Assembly (NCBI GenBank): GCA_964529445.1
Contig: CAZGWJ010000028.1
Location: forward strand, 1 to 29,975
DNA length: 29,975 nt
DNA from: CAZGWJ01 sp964529445
Lineage (GTDB): Bacteria; Oederibacteriota; Muellerivitia; Muellerivitales; Muellerivitaceae
Direction of reading: 5' to 3'
Both the position numbers and the translations under genes were made by a program. The notes beneath the pieces were generated by a model. That model saw nothing but the letters and a program-made list of their open reading frames with translations. It did not search any database and had not been told where the DNA came from. Shown here one piece after another: positions 21,958 to 29,230 of the stretch (its first letter is position 1; every line of letters starts with the position of its first letter).

Positions 21958-22460
21958 TCCGCGATCCTCCGGACCCAGGCGGAAAGATCGAAAAGACCGA
22001 AAACGTCCTTCCCCCTCCAGATTTCGCGTTTCTCTTCACCCTCGGCGATGTTCAGCACGTGCACGTAGATCTCGTTGCTCTTCTCGTCCACGTCCACCGA
22101 GAGTGTTCCCGGCGTCAACGTGATGGAATTCGCGATCATCATGGTCCCGAAATCGGTCTTCATGCCCGGGTCGTAGCGGATGATGCCCGGCCGGATGCGG
22201 CCGGTCACCACGCGATAGGCGACTTCCAGGTTGGCCTTGGCCATCTCGATGAAGAAAGGAATGATATAGAGGACTGCCAGGACCCAGCGGAGGGGGTTCG
22301 CCTTCGGGCCGGGGTCGCGGAAATAGATGCGCCCGGAAACGGCGGCCACCAGGAGACCGATCACCCCGGCGGCGATGAATTCCTGCGAATTCCATCCGCC
22401 TGCCACCAGCAACAGGTACGCGAGGGCGGCACTGATCGCTGTCACGATGAAACCCAGCAC
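21954..22460 (-). CDS. mbhA: membrane-bound hydrogenase subunit MbhA (MrpE-like)
   Basis: A 168-residue MrpE/MnhE-family protein: N-terminal helices, then a cytosolic domain with I-A-N-S-I-T-L-T-P-G-T-L-S-V-D-V and a V-H-V-L-N strand. It is the first gene of the 14-gene operon. GTG 22460 is chosen because AAAGGA stands six bases upstream; a TTG at 22496 is in frame but lacks such a site. Confidence 0.9.
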   Translation of the reverse strand: MLGFIVTAISAALAYLLLVAGGWNSQEFIAAGVIGLLVAAVSGRIYFRDPGPKANPLRWVLAVLYIIPFFIEMAKANLEVAYRVVTGRIRPGIIRYDPGMKTDFGTMMIANSITLTPGTLSVDVDEKSNEIYVHVLNIAEGEEKREIWRGKDVFGLFDLSAWVRRIAE

Positions 22461-22776
22461 GAAATATCCTTTACCGGCGGGATCCGAACCGCGCAAGAAT
22501 GTTGCGCTTCAGAGTGAAAACAATAACTCCGTGGATGGAAAAATACAATACATCCGACCAAAAACCATCCCCGTCTTCCGCTTGGGCGCAAAGAATGCGA
22601 CAAGGATTTGTTTGGGATCGCGATTTCTTGTGACAAAATATTTCCAGCCACTCAAACAACCCCAACCGTCAGGCTTGTATTATCATTCGTGTGATCGCAG
22701 AATGACTGCGATTTTCAAGAATCCGTCCACCCCGGATGTGGACCTGTCGCACGATCCCCAGGGAAAGGTGTGCTGA
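22461..22776. promoter_or_regulatory. divergent intergenic region between mbhA and the transporter gene
   Basis: 316 bases that must hold the promoters for both directions. AT content is higher than in the neighbours (around 22500-22690). A TTGTGA half-site of the Rex type lies at 22628-22633 without its partner. A TATTAT hexamer (22679-22684) faces the transporter. A 7-bp perfect hairpin (22694-22700/22706-22712) followed by TTTT lies in the would-be leader of the transporter and could attenuate it. No convincing -35/-10 pair is seen for mbhA. Confidence 0.35.
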
Positions 22777-24144
22777 ATGGGCCATTCAATAGACCACTGG
22801 AAGACGCTGGGAACCTTCACCACTATCCTCGATATCCTGCCCTTCGCGCTCCTGCTGCTGCTGATCGCCGCCTTACCCCTGCATCATGCGACCGCCCATC
22901 GATGGGAGAGGAATTCGGTCAAATTCATCGTGGCCGTCCTGTTCGCCGCATCGGGCATCCTCCTCTATGTCCTTCCCACGCATGACTGGTTGCGGGTGGG
23001 CCACACCTACCTGGAATACGCGGCCTTTCTGTCCCTCCTGGCCTCGCTCTTCATCATCAGCGGGGGCATCCGCATCTCCGGCGCCTTCGCCGGTTTTCCC
23101 TACATCAACACCCTTTTCCTGGGCATCGGCGCCCTCTTGGCCAATGTGCTCGGCACGACCGGAGCCTCGATGCTGCTCATTCGTCCCCTTCTTTACGCCA
23201 ACCGACTTCGCCGCAACAAGACGCATATCGTGGTTTTCTTCATCTTCATCGTCTCCAATTGCGCGGGACTCCTGACCCCCTTGGGTGACCCGCCCCTCTA
23301 CCTGGGTTTCCTCCGGGGGGTCCCCTTCGACTGGACCCTGGGTCTTTGGAAACAGTGGTCCCTGACGATCCTGATCCTCCTCTTCGTCTTCCATCTTGTC
23401 GACGAGCGGATGTTCGACCGGGAGGACATCGCGACGAAGGGGTCCCTGGTGGAGGACGTGAACCGCGCGAGAAAAAAGGTCCATATCGAGGGCCTGCGAA
23501 ATGCCCCCCTTCTCCTGGGCGTCCTTCTCACCATCCTGGTGGCCGGATACGCCGTCCACCCCTGGCTCGCCGAGACCCGGGGCGCGGAGGCGGCAGAAAT
23601 CGGCTCCAAGCTGTTTCAGATCGTGGTCATGGGCCTGCTGGCCCTTCTGTCGCTTCGGATCACTCCCAAAGCCGTGCACAAGGCCAACGAATTCCACTTC
23701 GGGCCCATCCTCGAGGTGGCCGCCCTGTTCTTCGGCATCTTCGGCGCCATGATCCCCGCCCTGGCGATCCTGGAGGCCAAGGCCGCGTCCTTCGGACTGA
23801 CCGCTCCTTGGCAGTATTTCTGGTCCACCGGCGTACTGAGCAGTTTCCTGGACAACGCGCCCACCTACCTGACCTTCGCGACCCTCGCGGCCAGCCAGTC
23901 CAACGTTTCCGCGACCCAGTTGGGCGAACTGGCGGCCCAGTTCCCCCACCTGCTGGCCGCCGTGTCCTGCGGCGCCGTATTCATGGGCGCCGTCACCTAC
24001 ATCGGCAACGGACCCAATTTCATGGTGAAGGCCATCGCGGAACATTCGAAGGTGAAGATGCCGTCCTTCGGGGGATACATGCTCTGGTCGCTCGGGATCC
24101 TGTTCCCCCTGTTCATGCTCCAGACACTCCTCTTCTTCCTTTGA
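22777..24144 (+). CDS. NhaD/ArsB-superfamily sodium:proton antiporter-like transporter
   Basis: A 455-residue transporter with about 12 helices of the ion-transporter superfamily (NhaD, ArsB, CitM). Conserved re-entrant motifs are present in both halves: G-T-T-G-A-S-M-L-L-I-R-P with N-C-A-G-L-L-T-P-L-G-D-P-P-L in the first, and S-S-F-L-D-N-A-P-T-Y-L-T-F with Y-I-G-N-G-P-N-F in the second. The D-N-A-P-T and G-D-P-P motifs are typical of Na+/H+ exchangers in this group. The ion is inferred. ATG 22777 has AAAGGTG seven bases upstream. It diverges from mbhA, which suggests shared use of the ion gradient. Confidence 0.85.
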   Translation: MGHSIDHWKTLGTFTTILDILPFALLLLLIAALPLHHATAHRWERNSVKFIVAVLFAASGILLYVLPTHDWLRVGHTYLEYAAFLSLLASLFIISGGIRISGAFAGFPYINTLFLGIGALLANVLGTTGASMLLIRPLLYANRLRRNKTHIVVFFIFIVSNCAGLLTPLGDPPLYLGFLRGVPFDWTLGLWKQWSLTILILLFVFHLVDERMFDREDIATKGSLVEDVNRARKKVHIEGLRNAPLLLGVLLTILVAGYAVHPWLAETRGAEAAEIGSKLFQIVVMGLLALLSLRITPKAVHKANEFHFGPILEVAALFFGIFGAMIPALAILEAKAASFGLTAPWQYFWSTGVLSSFLDNAPTYLTFATLAASQSNVSATQLGELAAQFPHLLAAVSCGAVFMGAVTYIGNGPNFMVKAIAEHSKVKMPSFGGYMLWSLGILFPLFMLQTLLFFL

Positions 24145-24163
24145 CGCTGATGACGATCCCGGG

Positions 24164-24192
24164 CAACCTTCACACCGACGAAACGAAGGTTG
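24164..24192. other. inverted repeat between transporter gene and hypA
   Basis: CAACCTTC (24164-24171) and GAAGGTTG (24185-24192) are perfect complements with a 13-base loop, 20 bases after the transporter stop. There is no clear T-run, so it may be a weak terminator or an RNA processing site. The rest of 24145-24300 shows no gene. Confidence 0.4.
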
Positions 24193-24300
24193 ACCTTGTG
24201 TTCTCGAAACGCGCCAGACGGAACACGGGATCCCCGGGGTTCCGGTTCCCCGAGTCGTTCTTCGCGCCTTCGCGTCATCGCGGTCCATGCGGATCACGCC

Positions 24301-24636
24301 ATGCATGAACTGGGCGTCGCCACCGCTCTCGTGGACCTGGCCCAGGAGAACGCGGGAAAGCGTCGCCTCACGGCTTTGAACCTGGCCGTGGGCGCCAATT
24401 CCGGCGTCTTCAGGGATTCCCTCCTCTTTTATCTGGACCTCCTGTTCGAGGAAAGGGCCCTGAAACCGGTCGAGGTGCGCTGGCGGGACGTCCCCCTGCG
24501 GTTCAAGTGCGCATGCGGTCACGAATACGAATCCGCGTCGTTCGCGTCCCCCTGCCCGTCGTGCGGTTCCGTGGAGCGGGACCTCATCGGGGGCGGCGAC
24601 TGTTTCCTGGATTCCATCGAGGTGGAGGATGACTGA
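24301..24636 (+). CDS. hypA: hydrogenase nickel incorporation protein HypA
   Basis: A 111-residue HypA. ATG 24301 gives the invariant M-H-E start (His2 and the N-terminal amine bind nickel). The zinc domain is C-A-C-G-H-E-Y (Cys70, Cys72) and C-P-S-C-G-S (Cys85, Cys88). The first pair is C-x-C rather than the common C-x2-C. With HypB it delivers Ni2+ to the hydrogenase large subunit. It overlaps hypB by eight bases. Confidence 0.92.
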   Translation: MHELGVATALVDLAQENAGKRRLTALNLAVGANSGVFRDSLLFYLDLLFEERALKPVEVRWRDVPLRFKCACGHEYESASFASPCPSCGSVERDLIGGGDCFLDSIEVEDD

Positions 24637-25273
24637 GATCAAGGTGCTTTCCAGCGCCATGCAGAAGAACAACGAGATCGCGGAGCGCAACCGGGCCCTT
24701 TTCAAGCGTCACGGCCTGGCCGTCCTGAATTTCATCTCCTCCCCCGGTTCCGGAAAGACCTCCATCCTGGAGCGGCTGGGTTCGCGCTTCGGGACCTCCC
24801 TGGGCGTCATCACCGGCGACGTCCAGACCACCCTGGATGCGGACCGCCTGAAGGCCGCGGGAGCCACGGCCCTCCAGATCGAGACCGGCGGAACCTGCCA
24901 TCTCACGGCCGCCATGGTGGAGGGGGCTCTGGGAGGGATGGATCTGGCGAAGCTGAAGGTCCTCGTCATCGAGAACATCGGGAACCTGGTCTGCCCCTCC
25001 TCTTACGACCTGGGGGAGCTTGCCAAGGTGGCCGTGCTTTCCGTGACGGAGGGGGACGAGAAGCCCGCCAAGTACCCGGCCCTCTTCACGCGGGCGTCGG
25101 CCGTGATCCTCAACAAGGTCGACCTGCTTCCCCACGTGAACTTCGACGTCGACCGCGCCGAGGCGGATTGCCGCAAGCTGAACCGCGACATCCGGTTCTT
25201 TCGGGTCTCCTGCAAAACGGGAGAGGGTTTTGAGGACTTGGTCCGCTATTTCGAGGGGATTCCCCGCGCCTGA
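24629..25273 (+). CDS. hypB: hydrogenase nickel incorporation GTPase HypB
   Basis: A 214-residue GTPase. The P-loop is S-S-P-G-S-G-K-T-S (37-45), followed by the switch G-D-V-Q-T-T-L-D-A-D, the metal site E-T-G-G-T-C-H-L-T-A (Cys90, His91) and the guanine motif N-K-V-D. It lacks the N-terminal C-x2-C-G-C motif and His-rich stretch of E. coli- and Rhizobium-type HypB, as many short HypB proteins do. GTP hydrolysis drives nickel release to the hydrogenase precursor. hypC, hypD, hypE and hypF are not in the window. Confidence 0.94.
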   Translation: MTEIKVLSSAMQKNNEIAERNRALFKRHGLAVLNFISSPGSGKTSILERLGSRFGTSLGVITGDVQTTLDADRLKAAGATALQIETGGTCHLTAAMVEGALGGMDLAKLKVLVIENIGNLVCPSSYDLGELAKVAVLSVTEGDEKPAKYPALFTRASAVILNKVDLLPHVNFDVDRAEADCRKLNRDIRFFRVSCKTGEGFEDLVRYFEGIPRA

Positions 25274-25332
25274 TCATCGCGACCCCCGGCGCGGACACAT
25301 TGCCGAGCCGGGACGAGGTCCCCATCGGGAAG

Positions 25333-25363
25333 ACCGCCTCCCTGCGAAGGCGGTTTTCTTTTT
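25333..25363 (+). terminator. rho-independent terminator after hypB
   Basis: ACCGCCT (25333-25339) and AGGCGGT (25348-25354) form a perfect 7-bp stem with an 8-base loop, followed by TTTTCTTTTT. It lies 60 bases after the hypB stop and 22 bases before the stop of the convergent DoxX gene. Confidence 0.88.
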
Positions 25364-25384
25364 ACCGGTCGCATTCCCGATCCA

Positions 25385-25780
25385 TCATGACTTCTCGATG
25401 GCCCATTTCCCGGGCCCCATCGTGGCGATGAGCAGGAATACGAAACAATAGAGTGCGGCCAATTCCCCTTTGTTCACGACCGGGAAAACGGCCTCGTTCA
25501 TCTGGAACTTCCAATGGAACTGGAAGTACGCCACGGCCATCTGGCCGCTGCAAAGGAAAGCCGCCCAGCGCGTCTTGACGCCCAGCACGATCGCCAGGCC
25601 GCCGAGCAGTTCGATCACCCCGCCGATCCAGACCTGGGAGAACATCGCGGGCGAATGGCCGCCCAGGATGCCGAACATCTTCTGCATCCCGTGCAGGGAG
25701 AACATGAACCCTGCCGAGATCCTCAGCAGGGCGTAAGCGACAGGAGCGAGGGGTTTGAGTTTGACGATCGGGTCCGACAT
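25385..25780 (-). CDS. DoxX family membrane protein
   Basis: A 131-residue protein with four predicted helices. DoxX-family features are A-L-L-R-I-S-A-G-F-M-F-S-L-H-G-M-Q-K-M-F-G near the N-terminus and G-V-I-E-L-L-G-G-L-A-I-V-L-G in the middle. DoxX proteins are small quinone-linked or redox-associated membrane proteins; the exact role here is unknown. ATG 25780 has AGGAGG four bases upstream, which decides it over an upstream in-frame ATG. Confidence 0.85.
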   Translation of the reverse strand: MSDPIVKLKPLAPVAYALLRISAGFMFSLHGMQKMFGILGGHSPAMFSQVWIGGVIELLGGLAIVLGVKTRWAAFLCSGQMAVAYFQFHWKFQMNEAVFPVVNKGELAALYCFVFLLIATMGPGKWAIEKS

Positions 25781-26123
25781 GGCTCCTCCTGAACCATCAG
25801 GTTTTCCTGCGTTCATTCTAACTACACCCGCCTTGATATAGCATCCCTCCCGGCTCCGGAATCACCCACACCCCCTGATTTCGCCCATTTCACCGGCTCA
25901 TTTCGGCGCCCTCTCGCAGAGCGGCCACCCGCTGAACCGGGCCAACAGCGGGTTAAACGAACATCCTTGCGCGACAGGATCCGGGCAGGAATATCCGCCT
26001 CCCGCTGGCCGGCCCGCAAGAGGCGTGATAGGTTTGAAGTGTGGTTGTTTCGCAATTTTTGGACATTCTTATCAGGCCGCATGAAATACGGTCGGATCCC
26101 CCCAAGAATCCCGGAGGTCTTCC
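25781..26123. other. intergenic region with a hairpin
   Basis: 343 bases without a convincing gene. ACCCGCTG (25927-25934) and CAGCGGGT (25946-25953) form an 8-bp perfect stem with an 11-base loop and no T-run. The right third (about 26020-26080) is A/T-richer and may hold the promoter of the following gene; no good -35/-10 pair is seen. Confidence 0.4.
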
Positions 26124-26555
26124 ATGTCGACCGTGCGCGAGAAAGCGGCCCCCCTTCCACCCCTGGAGGAATCCTTCCTCCATAATTTCCAGTACACGCT
26201 CGGCTTCCTGGACCGCGTGGCCTTCAGCGAGGCGATCTTCCTCCGCGCGGCGCACAACCTCTACGGTTCGCTGAACGCGCTCCTGGCCGCCCGGCCGGAG
26301 GTCACGCTTCATTCCCGGGAGAAGAGCGTGTTCCTGGACGGCTCGGCGCTCCCCGACTCCTACGTCCTTCAACGCATCTTCGTCCGGTTCCGCTGCCCCG
26401 CCATCCGTTTCCGCCGGGGGATCCTCCCGCCCGAGCTCCTGCAATGCTTGAGACAAATGGAATCGCTCCTGCGACGCGAACTGGCGCCGGAACGAATGGA
26501 GACGCCGAAAATAGCGGATTTGCATTACGACTGGCTCCCGCGATCCCCCGAATGA
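26124..26555 (+). CDS. small protein of unknown function
   Basis: A 143-residue soluble protein, helical at first (F-L-H-N-F-Q-Y-T-L-G-F-L-D-R-V). The pattern R-A-A-H-N-L-Y, then V-T-L-H-S-R-E-K-S-V-F-L-D-G-S-A-L, then I-R-F-R-R-G-I-L-P-P-E-L-L-Q-C-L resembles an N-terminal module seen ahead of HD-GYP or HEAT-type proteins in other bacteria. Here it stands alone. This match is from memory of the pattern and weak. ATG 26124 has GGAGGT five bases upstream. The catalytic role, if any, is unknown. Confidence 0.65.
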   Translation: MSTVREKAAPLPPLEESFLHNFQYTLGFLDRVAFSEAIFLRAAHNLYGSLNALLAARPEVTLHSREKSVFLDGSALPDSYVLQRIFVRFRCPAIRFRRGILPPELLQCLRQMESLLRRELAPERMETPKIADLHYDWLPRSPE

Positions 26556-26642
26556 ATGGACCCAACTCGAGGGATTGCGGAGTGAGGTATTGGGAGTGAG
26601 GAGTCGAAGGAATAACAACCGGATGACCCAAACACCCCATGA

Positions 26643-26671
26643 GCCACCGATGGATGGGGATGCATACTGAT
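26643..26671. repeat. GATGGATGGGGATG dispersed repeat, copy B
   Basis: A match to copy A at 3704-3732 (25 of 29 bases). It lies in the 241-base gap between the unknown gene and the nfnB stop, which shows no gene. Confidence 0.7.
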
Positions 26672-26702
26672 CTGTCGCGGCTTCACATGATATTTCAAGC
26701 TT

Positions 26703-26731
26703 CATCGGCGTCCATCTGTGTTCACCGGCGG
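26703..26731. repeat. related dispersed repeat in opposite orientation
   Basis: Read on the minus strand it gives GGTGAACACAGATGGACGC and then CGATG, a diverged relative of copy B but inverted. The two lie 31 bases apart as an inverted pair. Confidence 0.5.
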
Positions 26732-26796
26732 CAAAACATATCCGTTGTTTAGACAGTCCCACCATCAACGAACGGTTGCTCATCAATACCCGGCAT

Positions 26797-28224
26797 TCAA
26801 ACGATCGTCGGCCATGGTCTTCCGGGGTTCGACATCCAATCGTGGATGTCGGCGGCGGCCTTGCGCCCCGCTCCCATGGCCAGAATGACCGTCGCGGAAC
26901 CCGTGGTGATGTCGCCGCCCGCCCACACGCGCTCCTTGGAGGTCTTGCCGGCGGCGTCGACGCGGACATAACGGCGCTTGTCAAGGGCCAGGTCCGGCGT
27001 GGCGTCGGTCAGGACGGGGTGCGCCTGAGTGCCGATGGACACGATGACCAGGTCGGTCGGGAAGGTCTTGAAGGCCCCGGCCTTGGGGACGGGCTTGCGC
27101 CGGCCCGACGCATCGGGCTCCCCGAGTTCCATCTCCTGGCACACCACTTCCTTCACGTGCTTCTTCTCGTCGCCCCGGTACTCGACCGGGTTCATGAGCA
27201 GGCTGAAGACCACGCCTTCCTCCTCCGCGTGGTGCGCTTCCTCCCGGCGGGCCGGCAGTTCCTCCCGGGAACGGCGGTACACCAGCCGCACCTCCCGGGC
27301 GCCCAGGCGCAAGGCCGTGCGGGCCGCGTCCATGGCCACGTTACCCCCCCCGACCACGCAGACATTCACGCCGCGGATGACGGGCGTGTCGTACTCGGGG
27401 AAGAGGTAGGCGCGCATGAGGTACACGCGGGTCAGGTATTCGTTGGCCGAGTACACGCCTCCCAGGTTCTCGCCCGGGATCCCCATGAAGGTGGGGAGTC
27501 CGGCGCCCACGCCGACGTACACGGCATCAAAGCCCATCTCCTTCAACATCTCGTCGGGCGGGTACACCTTGCCGATGATGCGGTTGAGCTCGAACTTCAC
27601 GCCCATCTTCTCGAGTTCACGCACCTCGCGGGCCACGATGTCCTTCGGGAGCCGGAATTGGGGGATCCCGTAGACCAGCACCCCGCCGGCCTCGTGGAAG
27701 GCCTCGAAGACGGTCACGGCATATCCCCACCGGGCCAGGTCGCCCGCGCAGGCCAGCCCCGAGGGTCCGCTGCCGACGATGGCCACCTTCTTCCCGTTGA
27801 GGACCGGTTTCACGGCGGGCGGATCCGGCATGAGCCGGGCGGCCGTATCGGCCGCATAACGTTCCAGTCGTCCGATGGCTACCGACTCGCCTTTCTTGAC
27901 GAGGACGCAGGTCTTCTCGCACTGACTCTCCTGGGGGCAGACCCTTCCGCACACGGCGGGCAGAAGATTGGTCTCCCGAAGACGGGCGTAAGCCTCGATG
28001 GGCTTTCCCTCCCCGATAAGACGGATGAACCCGGGAATATCCACGCCCACCGGACAACCCGGAACGCAGGTGGGACGCTTGCATTGGAGGCAACGCGATG
28101 CCTCGCGCAAGGCGTCGGCCTCGGTGTAGCCGAGAGGGACTTCCTTGAAATCCTTCGCCCTCTCGAGGGGATGTCTTTCCGGCATCGGGGTGCGGTCTTT
28201 CGGCCGTTGCGGGGGCGGGGTCAC
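26797..28224 (-). CDS. nfnB: NADH-dependent ferredoxin:NADP+ oxidoreductase large subunit NfnB
   Basis: A 475-residue GltD-like flavoprotein. N-terminal [4Fe-4S] ligands appear in C-L-Q-C-K-R-P-T-C-V-P-G-C-P and C-G-R-V-C-P-Q-E-S-Q-C-E-K-T-C. The FAD site is V-A-I-V-G-S-G-P-S-G-L-A and the NADP(H) site is V-C-V-V-G-G-G-N-V-A-M-D-A-A-R. With NfnA it couples ferredoxin and NADH oxidation to NADP+ reduction. A sulfide dehydrogenase (SudA) or glutamate-synthase reading is possible, but the nfnA partner and the absence of a gltB favour Nfn. GTG 28224 overlaps nfnA as GTGA and has AAGGAGG seven bases upstream. Confidence 0.9.
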   Translation of the reverse strand: MTPPPQRPKDRTPMPERHPLERAKDFKEVPLGYTEADALREASRCLQCKRPTCVPGCPVGVDIPGFIRLIGEGKPIEAYARLRETNLLPAVCGRVCPQESQCEKTCVLVKKGESVAIGRLERYAADTAARLMPDPPAVKPVLNGKKVAIVGSGPSGLACAGDLARWGYAVTVFEAFHEAGGVLVYGIPQFRLPKDIVAREVRELEKMGVKFELNRIIGKVYPPDEMLKEMGFDAVYVGVGAGLPTFMGIPGENLGGVYSANEYLTRVYLMRAYLFPEYDTPVIRGVNVCVVGGGNVAMDAARTALRLGAREVRLVYRRSREELPARREEAHHAEEEGVVFSLLMNPVEYRGDEKKHVKEVVCQEMELGEPDASGRRKPVPKAGAFKTFPTDLVIVSIGTQAHPVLTDATPDLALDKRRYVRVDAAGKTSKERVWAGGDITTGSATVILAMGAGRKAAADIHDWMSNPGRPWPTIV

Positions 28225-29060
28225 GACAAGGCCTCCTTGACGTACCGGTCGAGGGAGCATTTTTCCTGGTCGTGATACACCCTCTGGCGGTTGAAGAACC
28301 CCTCCCAATCCACCTGATGGCCGTCGAACTCGGGGCCCTGCACGCAGGTGAAGAAGGTCTTGCCCCCCACTTCCACGCGACAGCCGCCGCACATGCCGGT
28401 CCCGTCCACCATCAGGGTATTCAAGCTCACGTAGGTCTTCACGCCGAAGGGGCGGGACGCCTCCGCGCAGGCCCGCATCATCGGGGGCGGGCCGACGGCC
28501 CAGATGCGGGTGACTTCGCCCTCGGTCTTCGAGGCAAGGAGTTCCTTCAGGGGTTCGGTAACGAGGGCTTTCGCGCCGGCCGTGCCGTCGTCCGTGACCA
28601 GGATCTGGCGGTCGGAGACGGAGGCCAGCTTGTCCTCCCAGAAAAGGAGGTCTTTCGTGCGCGACCCCTGGATGGTGACGACGCGGTTCCCCGCTTCCCG
28701 GAGGGCCCGGGCGATGGGGTAGACAGGGGCCGCACCCACGCCGCCCGCCACGCAGAGAACGGTGCCCGTCTTCTCGATCTCCGAGGGGGTCCCGAGGGGG
28801 CCCACGACGGCGTGGAAATGACCGCCCTCTTGAAGGGCGGCCATCTTCCGCGTGGAGGTGCCGATCGCCATGACCACGAGCGTGATCGTCCCCCGGCCAG
28901 GATCGAAGTCGGCGATCGTGAGGGGAACCCGCTCCCCGACGTTGTCCGCCATGGCCACGATGAAATGTCCGGCTTTCGCCCGCGCGGCGATCTCGGGAGC
29001 CTCCACGACAAACTCGTGGATGTCACGGGCCAACAGTATTTTGGAAACGATGCGGTTCAT
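28221..29060 (-). CDS. nfnA: NADH-dependent ferredoxin:NADP+ oxidoreductase small subunit NfnA
   Basis: A 279-residue FAD/NAD(H)-binding subunit. The FAD domain has R-V-P-L-T-I-A-D-F; the nucleotide domain begins C-V-A-G-G-V-G-A-A-P-V-Y-P-I-A. The C-terminal [2Fe-2S] motif is V-D-G-T-G-M-C-G-G-C-R-V with a last Cys in F-F-T-C-V-Q-G-P-E-F-D-G-H. ATG 29060 has AGGAGA seven bases upstream. It is first in a two-gene operon with a promoter at 29082-29110. Confidence 0.9.
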   Translation of the reverse strand: MNRIVSKILLARDIHEFVVEAPEIAARAKAGHFIVAMADNVGERVPLTIADFDPGRGTITLVVMAIGTSTRKMAALQEGGHFHAVVGPLGTPSEIEKTGTVLCVAGGVGAAPVYPIARALREAGNRVVTIQGSRTKDLLFWEDKLASVSDRQILVTDDGTAGAKALVTEPLKELLASKTEGEVTRIWAVGPPPMMRACAEASRPFGVKTYVSLNTLMVDGTGMCGGCRVEVGGKTFFTCVQGPEFDGHQVDWEGFFNRQRVYHDQEKCSLDRYVKEALS

Positions 29061-29081
29061 GTCGTTTTCTCCTGGCGTGGG

Positions 29082-29110
29082 ATTATGAGGCCCGCCACCG
29101 CCGGAATCAA
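29082..29110 (-). promoter_or_regulatory. sigma70-type promoter of nfnAB
   Basis: On the minus strand, TTGATT (29110-29105) and CATAAT (29087-29082) are separated by exactly 17 bases. The start site would be near 29076, leaving a leader of about 16 bases that still includes the AGGAGA ribosome site. Confidence 0.55.
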
Positions 29111-29230
29111 TAAGGATGCGCACAGACCGGGCGCCCCGCCGGCGTAACGGCCGGGTCACGCCCTACAAAAATGAATGAACCGGCGGTCGCATGCCCGCCA
29201 AGGCAGTAAAGAAGTGGTCGTGAATTCGGG

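Noticed and set aside
22628..22633. Second Rex operator upstream of mbhA (TTGTGA half-site)
   Set aside because: The following bases (CAAAATATTTCC) do not give the inverted half at the required spacing; it is a half-site at best.
25927..25953. Terminator for DoxX or the upstream strand
   Set aside because: The 8-bp stem is not followed by a T-run on either strand and lies beyond the 5' end of the DoxX gene.
26797..28224. NADPH-dependent glutamate synthase small subunit
   Set aside because: No large subunit gltB nearby, and the gene is translationally coupled to an NfnA-type partner; sulfide dehydrogenase remains possible.
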